Shown here: positions 45,985-58,090 of the stretch, one piece after another
How positions within the stretch are numbered: position 1 is the first letter of the stretch
How the letters are laid out: every line of letters starts with the position of its first letter
From: Zygnema circumcarinatum
Lineage: Eukaryota > Streptophyta > Zygnematophyceae > Zygnematales > Zygnemataceae
Assembly (NCBI GenBank): GCA_037447605.1
Contig: CM074805.1
Location: 593,090 to 657,089 of the forward strand
Reading direction: 5' to 3'
Length of the DNA: 64,000 nucleotides
Position numbers and translations under genes: made by a program
The notes under the pieces: generated by a model
Told to the model about the DNA's origin: nothing
The model's input: only the letters and a program-made list of their open reading frames with translations
Databases searched by the model: none

Positions 45985-48900
45985 ATGGGGACGGAGGATG
46001 CAGCCTTGGTCTATCAGAACATCCTTCTTGGTGGACGAGGAGGCATGGTAAGTTTCTGCGTATCTTTATTCTCTGCATCAGCTCGTAGGCGATGCACATG
46101 TGGTCTTCACTTCCTAGTTTTTGGTTTTCTTACTCCGCCTCCAGGAATTTTACCACTAGGACTCCGGATTCCATTTAAATTTTCTCCTTTGTAACTTATA
46201 TAGTTGTTTCGTACGAGAATCAGACTGCAAGCTGGACGTTTCTGATGAATTGAGGGCTAGTGGGAGGGAAATCAGAATCCTGGGCAGCTTAAGGTGCATC
46301 CAGAAGGGTTCGTTTGGCGTAAGACTGGCGGAGGAAAAGTGGTAGAAGTAGCCAAGGATGACATTTCAAGCGTTATGTGGATGCGCGTGCCTAAGGGCTA
46401 CCAGTTAGCTCTCCGCTTGAAGGCTGGGTCCCGAGTGAAGTTCAATGGATTCAGAGAGCAGGTGAGCCCTTGACTCTTCAAGTTGAATGAATGTTCACGC
46501 AGTGTTTATTGCAGTTGGGATAGCGTACGCTACTTGAATCACCTCCACTTTCCAGATGGTTTAGGAAGGAAGTAAATTATCCCCCACCCCTTCCCCCTTC
46601 CCCCCCCCCCCTTTTATTTAAAGAGAAGGTTTGGACAGGACCCTAGAATCAGGATGCTGGCAGGAGGAGGGTAAACTCGGGAGCATGTACCTTCTTTCAG
46701 TCCAAAAGTGGGAAACTTGCTTTGCTAGGGATTGAAGTACATTGGTTTGTTCACTTTAGAGCTGACACAAATTCCACTTGGAACAATTTTTAGCTCAGCT
46801 TGTGGAAGTAATAGCTACGCTATTTGTTGATGATGTGTCCCAAAGGAGCGACAAACTTCTTTGCTTATCACGAAAGAAAGACCCCATCTAGTAATGCTCT
46901 ATCCTCGTGGGCATCAATAATGTATTCTATGTGTGGCCAAACAATTTTGAATACGTATGGACATAGTTTTACATGGCTATAGATTACTTAGCCCTAGCGA
47001 ACTCTCCACCGCATGCAAGATTAGATTTCGAATCTTTTCAGAAATGGTGGGTTTGCCGCGAGGTGTACAACTGTCGACGAAGAAAGACAGATTGCATCAT
47101 TAGAGCTCGATACGTTCAAAAAGAAATGAATGGCGAAGGATTAGTTTGCCAAGGTCAGTTCAATTGAATTCAGTTCAATCTCATTCCTACTAAATTTGCC
47201 ACTTTACTCAACAAATGTCAAGGAACCTGGAAAGTAGTTGGCCTTGAGAAATAGAAAGGTAAGTATTTGTGACTGGGAGATGTCTAAATGCTATTAAGTG
47301 AGAAAAGAGTGTGACAGAGAGCGTGGATGGAGGAGAGGAGTGGGATGAAAGTGACAGGGTCGAGACAAGGCAGAAAGTGGGGGGGGGAGGAGGGTGGGAA
47401 CCAAAATTGGGAAAGTTTTAGCAGAGGGGAAAGAGTGAAGAAGGTAGATGGCAGACTTTGTTTGGAAATCTATCTGAGTAATCACTCAACAAAGCGTGCC
47501 TGGTGAATGGGGACAACAGGATGTGCCAAATCTTAATCCTTTTATGACGTCCAACCTTGGACAAACGCCTAAGCAGAAAGAAATTGCAGTGAGCGGCCGC
47601 AACTGGGGAGATGCTGAGGTGGAAGGTGATTAAAGCAGCTAAGACCTTATTATTGAGCTGAGTGGTATCTCTGTAAACTACTTGTTGATCTGCTGGATTT
47701 AAAGAAAGGGTTTCAGCATGAAGAAGCCAGGATTCGCTCATGTTTACGTGTAAGGACATTTCACAACAACATTCTCCATATGGTTGAACTTTCCTTATCA
47801 TCTCGTCTAGACGGTTGTTGCTGTATATGCTGAGTCTCCGTCTTGATCTGACCCTTCCTTTCTACTTTATTGCGAGGTTGCAGGCAGCATGCTGAGCTTC
47901 AATATTGGAGGCAAGCAGGCCTTTGAAGTGGCCATTGCAGACGTGTCGCAGACCCAAATGCAGGGAAAGAATGAAGTCATGCTTGAGCTACATGTGGATG
48001 ACACAACTGGAGCCAATGAGGTGAGAAACTTGCTAAAGGTGGTAACAAAAACAAGGATTTGCTGAATTGGTCAAATGCAGTGTAACTGGAGGTCGTTGGC
48101 ACAGTCAAAAGCTTACTGTTTTGAACCTTTTGGTTGTGAAAGGCTGAAGAGTTTTGATGACTGTTTAGTGCTACTTATGTTATTCGTTTGAAATCCATTT
48201 GGATATGGAAGGTGGAGTTGAGGTTGGAGAGATTAATAATGGTTGTGAAACTCGGTGGTTGGAGGACAGAAAGATACTTTGATGGAGCTTAGTTTCCACG
48301 TTCCAACGACAAATACTGCCTATTTGGGTGATGATGAAAAGCCGTCAGCGCAGGTATGATCGTTTGAACGGTTCAATCTAATTTCATCATTATCATCCTA
48401 ACCAACACCATTTTGTGCTCACTTGAATTATTGAATCTGTTGCCGTTGGCCTTTCTTTAATGCATAATTGCTGCATTGGCTCGTAGTGAAAGAGCTTTCC
48501 TTGGTGATGAACAACATACGTTCTATCCTAATGATTTATCGTTTGTTTCGTTTCCCTTCTACATCGGTTCCCTATGCCTTCATTTAATTCGTCTCATTTG
48601 CTGTTCAGGTGTTTAAAGAGAAAATTCTCGCACGTGCGGATGTTGGGCCGTCTGGCGATGAATCCGTGGTTGACTTTGAGAGTGTTCACATCTTAACACC
48701 TCGGTAAGGAGCAATAGAACCCTCTTCTTGTGGGGAAGGAAAGAAGGGAATGGGGAAAAAGCTAGTGCAACAAACAACATAGGTCCTTCGTCGCCAGGAA
48801 TGTGGGCGTGTTGTTCCTTCTGAAGAGAGAGAAAAGAGGGAGGCTATGAAGAGAGAGGCTCCCATGTGCTATATAGCTATATGTGTGCTATATATGTGCA

Positions 48901-51900
48901 CAAACCATCCTTAAGGAGAACAAGAAAAGTCGTTCCCAACATTACTCAAGGTCATCAGGGGGGCATTAGGTTGCATGGCACCTGATTGGTTGTAATTGAG
49001 CCCAAAATTTCAATGGAGTTAATAGAATTTTCATGGGTGTCGGTTATTCTGGTCAGAGGGCGGTTCAAGGTGGAGCTGCACATCTCCTTCTTGCGGCTGC
49101 AGGGGCAGGCCATGGACTTTAAGATTCAGTATGCAGCGGTAGTACGAGTTTTCGTGCTACCAAAGGTGGGTGGTTACGCTCATATGTTCGTGTATTAAGG
49201 TTTATGTTCATATCTTTAGCACTTGGTTTTTGGCTGCAGAATTTTCAGTTTTTTGTGGATTTCAGGTGGCAGATGGAGAGGGGTGAATTGCAAATGTTCG
49301 AGCTTTTAATATAACTTCTGAGTTAATGGTGGCGTATTTGGAAAACAGGCTAATCAGCCCCACACGTTCGTGGTAGTCATGTTGGATCCGCCAATCAGAA
49401 AGGGACAAACCTTTTACCCCCACCTTGTACTGCAGGTGAGCTACAATCACGACTCTTTTAGTGAATTCTAGATCCTTTCTCTGTTCTCTGCCCTTTATTT
49501 CCGTCATCCATCCCGTCCTTTTGGCCCTATCACTCCGTTCTCATCCTTTAACCCGACCTTTCTTTTTCCATATAGCTGAATTTTACGTGCTTTTCCCTTT
49601 ATTATAATCTATCTTCCCCTCGAAACTTGCATAGAAAACCTTGCTCTCTGTCTGCCTCCACTCTCTCGATCTCTCCCCCCTCTCTCCCCCCCGTGGCCAG
49701 TTTCCCCTTCCATGCTGCAAAGTTATCTGGGTTGTCATGATCGTTAAAATGTCTTTTATTGGAAGAATTTCAATATCGATCTACTTCTTAGTTCCTGCTT
49801 GGAATCGACGATAGGAATGTGCAAAGTGGCAACAATGTTACAGCTCAGCTAAATCCTATTTCGTTTTCGTTGTCACACTAGTTCTGCCGCTAGTTTGTTA
49901 GTCAGTCTAGTTAAGTGATCTTCAGACCATTTCCCCACATCTTTTCATCCCTCTGGATTGGAAAAGAGACTACTATTTTCTTGGTTAACCTGCTTCTATT
50001 TTGCGGTTGGGCTTTTTAAATGCTGATTGAAGCTTGGCAAACATATGGGCGTGGCAGTTTCCAAATGAAGATACGATGAACTGCCAGCTGGCAATGAGTG
50101 AAGAGCTTTTAGAGGGAAAGTACAAAGGGAGGCTTGAATCGTCCTATAAGGTGAATACCACTCTTTTCCTCGTCTTTTTCATATTTCCTTCTTACTGCCT
50201 TAAGAATTTTCAAGTTATCGAGCGGCGCAGTAGAAGGCATTTCATAAGCCCTGCAATCGACTTTGTTCAGTCCTATTTTATTTATTAGTATGGGCATAGT
50301 CCCCCTCTCACACATCATGACCAAAAAACCTTCACTTTTCACAAGGTCTCAAACAAACAACAAAAAATTCCGTCATCCATATACCCCTGTAAGCTAAATT
50401 CCGCTGAATGTACTACTCTACTCCTTGAAACATCACACCTTACCTCCCGTTTCTTTCTTTCTTTCTTTCCTTCTTTCTTTCTTTCTTTCTTTCTTTCTCT
50501 TTCTTCAACTTCATTGCATCCCTGTCGATGCAAAACTTGGTTTCTACCCCCCCCCTCTTGTGCAGGGATTGGTATATGAAGCCTTTGTCCAGGTCCTGAA
50601 GGGTCTCTCCGGCGCGAAGGTGACCAAGCCGGGAGGGTTTCGCAGCAACACGGACGGGCGGGCGGTGAGGGCCTCGCTGAAGGCGGAGGAGGGCTACCTC
50701 TACCCGCTCGAAAAGAGCTTCTTCTTCCTGCCGAAGCCGCCCACTCTCATCACCCACGATGAGGTCTGTGTTCAGCACGCGTTCAAACATCACGTGTGGG
50801 AACATGCATTCAAACATCACATGTGGGAACATGCATTCGAACATCACATGTGGGAACATGCATTCGAACATCACATGGGGTCCTTTTTTTGCCATTTGTC
50901 TGAACGTAAAAGCATGGCTATTGTCTTAACTTCAGTTGTAATTTCTTGCTTTTGACTGGTGAGTGCAATCTGCATTCCTCACAATTTTGTGCAGGTCGAG
51001 CATGTGGAGTTTGAGAGACACGGAGCAGGCTCAAGCACAGTGAGCAGCTCCTACTTCGACCTTGTGATCCACCTCAAGTCCGACACAGAACATCAGTTCC
51101 GTAACATTCAACGGAACGAGTATCACAACCTCTTCAACTTCTTCAGGTCTGCTCCCTTCCCAACCCCACCTCCCATTTGCTGCAGGTTTGATAGCCTCAC
51201 TTATAGAACCACCTACACGTGTGTGATGCCATAGAATTCAGGTTTTGAATCATGAAAATGGTTCTTTTTCTTCATTTGTTTATTTGTCTCCCTACCTTTG
51301 GGTTTTTGCAGCTCTAAAAAGCTTAAAATTTTGAATCTTGGAGAGTCCAAGGGAGTGGCTTCGGGCGGAGCAGTAGCAGCCGCTTTTCAGGATGTGGATG
51401 AAGGTCCGGGCTCTGATCCGTACTTGAATATAAAAACAGCGCGGGAGGGAGGGCCTGCCGGGGAAGAGAGCGACGAAGAGGTGAGCATTCTTATGCTACT
51501 TATATGAAGCAGTTGCGGACTTTCGTTACATCTCTAGTACAAAACTGGAGATAGAATCTGGAGTTTAAAATGAAAGTAAAGTTTGAATTGGATGCTTTAT
51601 TGAAGGGTTTGTTAGGGGTGAGGTGGTGACGTTTGGCGATCTTTTCTAATACCGTGCATATTTGGCTTTCAGGATGAAGACTTTGTGGCAGAAAAGGATG
51701 ATGAGGGGTCTCCCACTGATGATTCAGGGGGGGAAGGAGGGGAGGGCGAGGGAGACAGCGATTCGGAGGGGGGTGAAGATGAGGTAAATAGGCTTATTCT
51801 CATTCTCACTTAAAACAAGGGATACTACTTCGTCGCATGTACGGTGTTTTGGCGAGTCAAGAAGAGATGTATAAACAGCTGGAGTGTTGTTCACATGCCT

Positions 51901-53033
51901 GCCTATAGGTATTGGTTTCAATGAGGAGAGAGAGAGAAACAGTTTCAAAGAGGTCTTACTTTTAGTGACATAAGCATCAAAAGGTGTGTTCTTAACGCAT
52001 CAGCTCCGAGGGTGAATGTTTTCTGAAACAGGACGAAAAACCGAAGGAGCGCGAGAAGAAAAAGGAGAAAGAAAAGGAAAGGGAACGGGAGAAGGAGAAG
52101 GAGAAGGAGAAGGAGAAAGAGCGGGAGAAGCCGCCGAAAGCAGCAGCAGCCACGAAGCGGAAGAAGAAAGGGGACGATGAGGAGGGAGGAAGTCAGCGGA
52201 AAAAGAGAGCAAAGAAGGATCCGAACGCTCCAAAACGCTCTATGACTGCCTTTCTGCTCTTCTCTCAAGAGCAGCGAGAGGTGCGCTCTCTCCCTCTCTT
52301 CACTCCCTTCCCTCCTGCCGCCCCCCTCCCTCCTCCCTCCTCCCTTCTTCCCTCTATCCCCACCATACCCCGCTCTCTCCCTCCGCCTCTCTCTCTACTC
52401 TCCGTCACTCCCACTTCCCTGTCCCTAACTCTGTGGTCTCTGTCTTGCTACCCTCTCCATCCTTCTCTTCCTCTCTTAGTCTCCCTCGCTCTCCCTCCCC
52501 TTTCCTCGCCCCACTCTTCTTCTCCCTCTCCTCGTTTCTCCCCTTCCCCCCCTTCCCCCCCCCCCCTTTCCCCCTGTACGTCTTATTGACAGATGTACTT
52601 ACACATGCTGTTCTGACTTTGAGGGGGGAATGTATGCAGACGATGAAAAAAGAGAATCCAAAAATAGGGTTCGGGGAAATGGGAAAAGCTCTTGGAGAGA
52701 AGTGGAAGACACTTTCAGGTGAGTGCGGTTCTCTGTATCTGGTCCGCTCTGAACCCTTCACGGAACAGTCGCAGATCTCTATCCAAACGTCAAGTCTTTA
52801 GGTGTATTAGGGTCTATTATGTGTCATTCGGAGACCATTGGGGTCCATCCACGCCTTAGTGAGATGTATGTATGTATGTATGTATGTGTGCATTTGCAGC
52901 GGAGGAGAAGGAGCCATATGAGCAGCAGGCCAAGCAGGACAAGAAACGATATGATGAGCAGATGGCGGACTATAAGGGGAGCGGCGGAGGTGCGGGAGGG
53001 GGGGAGGCCGGAAGTGACAGAGACGAGGAGTAG
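45985..53033 (+). CDS. SSRP1: FACT complex subunit SSRP1 with C-terminal HMG box
   Basis: Sixteen exons: 45985-46047, 46276-46461, 47042-47153, 47884-48019, 48270-48353, 48609-48703, 49057-49165, 49349-49435, 50058-50150, 50566-50763, 50995-51146, 51312-51480, 51673-51783, 52032-52280, 52640-52718 and 52900-53033. All phases match. The order is that of plant SSRP1: [142 protein letters not shown]. An acidic stretch ([20 protein letters not shown]), a Lys/Glu-rich linker and an HMG box ([20 protein letters not shown] onward) follow. SSRP1 with SPT16 forms FACT, which moves nucleosomes during transcription and replication in the nucleus. Exon 3 has the right length and phase but little similarity to other SSRP1 proteins. 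Confidence 0.95.
50785..50880 (+). repeat. 27-bp tandem repeat, about 3.5 copies, in an SSRP1 intron
   Basis: The unit reads CATCACATGTGGGAACATGC plus ATTCGAA, with a CACGTG variant in the first copy. It lies within the intron after the 198-base exon and does not disturb the splice sites. Confidence 0.9.
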
Positions 53034-53590
53034 AGGCGGAAGTGTAACGTGGGGGGCCCTTTAATTTTTGGCATTTTGCTGTAGGATGCAGAAGAGATGC
53101 TGCATGCGAGTTTTTGAAGGTCTAATTTTGTAGATATATTGAGCATTTTTCCGAGCTTTAGGCCGAGGTCTTCGTGGCAATTCTATATATGATGTGTGCT
53201 GCTTGCTAAACAGGCAACCGTGTGAGTGCTTCGACGAGCAGACAAGTTATTTCACGAATTCATTGGGTTGGCATTCCTTTGTTATAAGCCTGCTGCAGCA
53301 GAAGAAGAAGCAAATTTCCAGAGGAAGGAAGCAAAGTAGAACAGCGGAGTTTGAAAAGGTCTCAAGCTGAGAAGCTGGCAGGTGAAGGCTTTTTTAGGGT
53401 TTGTAGAATGACAAGAAGCAAATTCTTCAAAATTGTGAAGTGTGTTCAGAAAAAAATAATTAAAAAAAGAGGCCCTTCTGCCGCTGGAGTTCATCCCAGA
53501 GCATCGTCAAATGACGACTCGCCACGTACGTTTTCAATGAAGGGTCTGAAAAGAAACCACGAGCGGTCCACTGAACTGTACGGGGATATT
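53034..53590. other. 3' flank of SSRP1, no gene seen
   Basis: 3' UTR and intergenic sequence up to the fold-back element. A short basic ORF at 53351-53593 runs into the element and is not convincing. Confidence 0.5.
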
Positions 53591-54590
53591 TAAATTTTGA
53601 AAGGAAAATTCTATTCTCACACCTTTTTTGTATACACACAGACCTTTTTTCGCCGGGCAAGTTCTATTTTAGAAAAAAATGGATTAACAACGAAAAATGC
53701 TTCTTTCATTCCTTGTTGGAATCAATCCAAACCTTTTTCCTTCGGGCAGATTTTACCCCTGATTTTTTTTTTGGAGAGAAAAAAATATCGGCTTGCCCGA
53801 ATCCGCTATGAGCGGAAGATCCGTCCGCCACGAGATCGTTCGCGGGTCTGCGTTCTTTGCACGTGCGTTGAATCTCCGCCGTCGACTAACTCGCAAGATC
53901 GCACCACTGCAGATCACCGTTCGATCTGCAGTCGGGCTCGGTCCCAGCGAATGGCACGGGCCCACGTGTCTCGCCAAATCCGGCTCAAAGTGGGTCCATA
54001 CAAAAAGTGTACGGTCGCAGCTACGAGGAAAGGCGAAATGCCGTACATTGAATGTCTGGACCAATTATACTTCGCCACCTCATTGAAAGTACACGTGGCA
54101 GGTGGTGATTGGCTGCTAGTTGTGAATGGTGAGCCGCCGCAGGCTGGCCGGTCAAGCTCATATTTTGTGGAGATCTCGGGCTGAGGGACGCGCGCTCTAG
54201 CTCGTGCCAGCCGGCTTTGGCGGGGCACGTGTGTGCCATTCGCTGGGACAGAGCCCGACTGCAGATCGAACGGTGATCTGCCGTGGTGCGACCTTGCGAG
54301 TTAGTCGACGGCGGAGATTCAACGCACGTGCAAAGAACGCAGACCCGTGAACGATCTCGTGGCGGACGGATCTTCCGCTCCTAGCGGATTCGGGCAAGCC
54401 GATATTTTTTTCTTTCCAAAAAAAAAATCAGGGGTAAAATCTACCCGACGGAAAAAAGGAGTGTGTATAGACAAAAAAGGTGTGAAAAAAGCATTTTTCG
54501 TTTTTCTAAAATAGAACGTGCCCGGCGAAAAAAGGTCTGTGTGTAGACAAAGAAGGTGTGAGAATAGAATTTTCCTTTTGAAATTTCGTC
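53591..54590. mobile_element. 1-kb fold-back element with about 390-bp inverted arms
   Basis: The left arm (about 53591-53981) and right arm (about 54203-54590) are near-identical inverted copies. Shared blocks include GGAAAATTCTATTCTCACACC at the ends, GGCTTGCCCGAATCCGCTA, CGGAAGATCCGTCCGCCACG and ATCTCCGCCGTCGACTAACT. The 220-base spacer has no recognised protein. ORFs reading through the arms on both strands are by-products of the symmetry. The ends sit beside AAATTT sequences and no clean target duplication was seen. Confidence 0.8.
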
Positions 54591-54949
54591 AGTTTCAAAA
54601 AGAATCGAACGTTTCTTACGCTTTGACTGTTCCTATGTTTGAGATCGCCGTAGAACAAATTTACCACATAAATATTATCCAAACTCGCGAAACTGGAGGC
54701 ATGGAACGGCCCTTGTTCGCCTGCTGCCGCTGCTCCCTCTCTCTATCTGCAACGGGTAGCTAGAGGCGTGGATCTGCCCTGCTTGTGAGAGGCCGTTGGG
54801 AGCAGCAGGAGGCCGCCATTGTGGAGCAGGAGGAAGGAAACGTGGACATAAATCAAGGGTATTGTGAAGGAGGGATCTTGATAATTAGGGTTCGGTGCCA
54901 AGAATGAGGTAAGGCCCTACTTAATAAGTCTCGGAATTTTCTTGGAACG

Positions 54950-56720
54950 ATGGCGCGGAAGGGAGCAGCAGCAGAGGAGAGCGAGGACGAGGTAATCTGC
55001 TTTGAGATTTTATGAAGAATTTAGGACTTTTTTGATGGTTTTGATGGCTTGTCGGCTGCTAGGGTTAGGGAGAGCTGTGCGTGTTTGGGTGAGGCGAGGG
55101 CTGCAGATGAATGAATGTTGCTCGGTTGCTATTTTGCCTTTTTTTTCGCTTCCTTTATAAGCTCTTGCTTTCGGTTTTTTAGTTGCAGGAAGTTGAATAG
55201 TGGCTGTTGTCTTGGTTTGGAGGACAGAGGGACGATGATGGGTCGCATACAGAGGACTCGGACGAGGAGGCTGAAATGGAGGAGGAAGCCCCGGTAAGGC
55301 TCATAACTGCGTTAAAATCGCTTGTTTTCTCTCAATTTCTCTTCTGAGAGCTTGCAGGCGCCTCCTCGGCAAAAGCTGTATGTGCCTTGTTTTGCACTTC
55401 AAGGTTTATGGAGGTGGCCTGTTAATATGCCTGTTTTTCATTTTTCCGCGATTGCTGTGTAGATTGCTGCATATGGATTAAAGACCTAAAAGCAAGTATG
55501 CTGCACTCGTTTGCAGCTTCAAGCATGCTGTGCTGGTTTGTGGCCTCCTATCGTGTTTGCACGTCAACAGATGTTTGTTCCCTTTTAAGGAGAGATTGCC
55601 TGTTCGATGCCTAACCAAAGTGAAATAGTTTTAGAACTCTACCAACGCAGTAAACCTAAAGCAGGTTAAAAGGAAGCAAAACAGTTTCAAGTGTGGCTGC
55701 TCTTGTGCATAGAAAGTCGTTTGGAGCGTGTGCTCTGTTTACTCTGCCATCACATGAGGGAGGGCTGCTTCTGGGTTGGAACAGAAAAAGAAACCCGCTC
55801 CAGAAAAGAAAAAGCCAGAGCCAAAGCCGAGAGGGAGACCAAAAGGGAAAGCAGAAGAGAAGGAGAAGCCTGCAAAGGCAGTGACACGTGGTAAGCGCAA
55901 GGGCAAAGATGCAGATGAGAAAGCACCGGCCAAGAGGAAGAAGAGGGCGAAGAAGGACCCAAATGCACCAAAGCGGTCGATGACGGCTTTCTTGTTGTTT
56001 TCACAAGAGCAACGAGAGGTATGTCTCGCAACATAGATCATCGACTTGGAGAGACTAAGCAGTTCTATGTCAAGAATCACAATGCTCACTTTCTTGTTAC
56101 GTGTGACTGGAAGACCTAATGTGACTTCGGAAGTTTTTGTATGGAGTCGTTTGTTATGTACTTCGATGCAACGTACTGATGGGTGGTGCTTTGGATAGCA
56201 TTGTGGGAGCTCTTCGAATGTGATTCGGCCTAAATTGTCCATGTCCTGAGGAGGAGGTAGTCAGAGACAGTCATAGTCACTTTCTGTTGACGAGAAATCG
56301 TATGCAGTTTCATCAGTGTGAAGGGAGTTGGGAATGAACTGATTGCAGAGTGTTAAGAAGGAGAACCCGAACATACGATTCAGTGAAGTGGGGAAAGTAC
56401 TCGGACAGAAGTGGAAGGATCTCACAGGTATACACAAGATACTCACTGCCTGTGGTTGGCTACACAAGGCTGGAAATGACTTGCCTCTCCCTTTCTTTAA
56501 AGCGAGGGATGGCTCTTCTCTGAGTTTGAGTTTCTGGAATACAATACAGGAATTCATAGTTTGACGCTTTTTGTTTTGGCTTACAGCGGAGGAGAAGGAG
56601 CCTTATGAAAAGCAAGCGAACAAAGACAGAAAGCAGTACCAGAAAGCCATGGCGGACTACAAGAGTGCTGCTGTTGGAGGGGAGGGAGGGGGTGATAGTG
56701 AAGAGGAGGATGACGAATAG
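54950..56720 (+). CDS. HMGB/NHP6-like single HMG-box protein with AT-hook-like motif
   Basis: Exons: 54950-54991, 55228-55293, 55785-56018, 56349-56427 and 56587-56720, about 185 residues. The N-terminus is acidic (MARKGAAAEESEDE, then an Asp/Glu-rich exon). It is followed by a Lys/Pro-rich region with PRGRPKGK, which resembles an AT-hook. The HMG box starts [20 protein letters not shown] and continues ENPNIRFSEVGKVLGQKWKD and [20 protein letters not shown]. The tail is acidic (SEEEDDE). The box is nearly the same as that of SSRP1 just upstream, and both intron positions and the 79-base middle exon length are shared. HMGB proteins bend DNA and assist chromatin remodelling. In yeast, Nhp6 supplies the HMG function missing from Pob3. 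Exon 2's acceptor is the least certain edge. Confidence 0.88.
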
Positions 56721-58090
56721 GCCCTTGATCTGGGCATAGTGGTCCAGTCACTGATCGAATCCGCGTATTGAATCCATTGCATTGGCTTTGCTGGCAATCA
56801 AGCTGAAAGCAAGGTAGTCCCACAACTGCTGCTCACCTGAATTCATCTGTCAGAGATGCGTACTAGTGTGTATATTAGACGTGGGTATTTAGAAGCTGTA
56901 GGTTGATGCCTTTTTGCCACGAATTGAATTTGTCCATGGGAACTTCCTGTCAGTCTTGTGCCTCACATGGTTCCTCGACCACTTGTACCTTTCCTGAAAT
57001 TTTTGCATGGAGAGGCTCTCCGTTGTGTTCTTCAGATGAAGATGATGACGATGATGTTTTTCTCGTTGTGGTGTTGTTGTTCACACCTGTTTCCCACTCT
57101 TGGGTCCCAGAAACCCTAAACTGCCTTAACAGTCCCCTTTTCTTCTCCATCTCCAGCTCCACTATGCATGGAATTCCTTCTGTTTGTTCTGCACACGCTA
57201 AGCCTACGAGAGAGCGAAGAAGGCAATTTTTTCTTCTCTCTTTTTAAGAACCAAATCGTTCTGATGGAAGACCTGTTCATCTCACAGCTGCACATTTTGC
57301 GCTGTGCGTTTTAACTTCCGCCCATCGCTTCGTTCACACCCTATGCGACAACCGTTCGAAACGCACGATCGTCGCCAAGAGGTCCAAAACATTCGCAGCG
57401 ATCCGTTTTATCGTCGCACGGGAGTCGCATGGTCCTGCAGCGTTTCGATTTTGTCGCATGGATCGTCGCAGGGAGTCGCCCGGCGACTCGCCTGTCCGCT
57501 TGCAGGACCGTGTCGCTGTCAGATATTTCTTTTTGACGAATCATTGCACGCAACGTGTGCAACAATTCTGACTTTGTCACTTTTCGGATCTCTGTCGTTA
57601 TCAAAGATCTCTGACGAATCACTCCTCGACACGTAAGGCAAGATTCTTGATATTCTTAACGACCATTTTTACTTATTTTCTTCAAAAAAAAAATTACCTG
57701 TGATCCAATTAACGCTTGTCACGTGGACTTTTTTTCAAGCCTGATTGGCGGATCCTATTTTCTTTTTATTTTCTGTATTTTTTGAAGCATCAAATATTCA
57801 CCCAAAACAGTGACCATTTTATCCCGATCGTGATGACTACTAGTCTTGACCAGTCATGACTATAGACCGTATAGGACAAAAAAGTGCGGATCATCCTCCA
57901 GCAGCCACGTGTCCTGGACCTGTGCCACGCTGGCAAGGCCGGCGCCAGCAGCGCTTGGAGGCCTGAAAACGGTTCAAGAGCAGCAAGGGTAGAAATTTTG
58001 GAAGGGAGGGGAAGAGAAAGATTTGGAAGGAGGCTGTTTACTGTTAAGACAGGGGTTTGGAGAGAAATTTGAAGCTCTTGGATACTATTG
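56721..58090. other. intergenic, no gene seen
   Basis: 3' flank of the HMGB gene, then a region at 57300-57520 with repeated TCGTCGC/GTCGC motifs and an inverted pair GGTCCTGCAG / CTGCAGGACC. A CACGTG motif lies at about 57906, roughly 180 bases before the next start codon. Confidence 0.45.

Noticed and set aside
46973-47167. Separate small plus-strand gene starting [11 protein letters not shown]
   Set aside because: The second half fits SSRP1 exon 3 in phase and length; the first half is intron upstream of a CAG acceptor.
50785-50880. CRISPR-like regular repeats
   Set aside because: Directly adjoining tandem copies without unique spacers, inside a eukaryotic intron.
53597-54397. ORFs of up to 195 codons in the fold-back element
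   Set aside because: They read through the inverted arms and have no similarity to transposases; symmetry creates matching ORFs on both strands.
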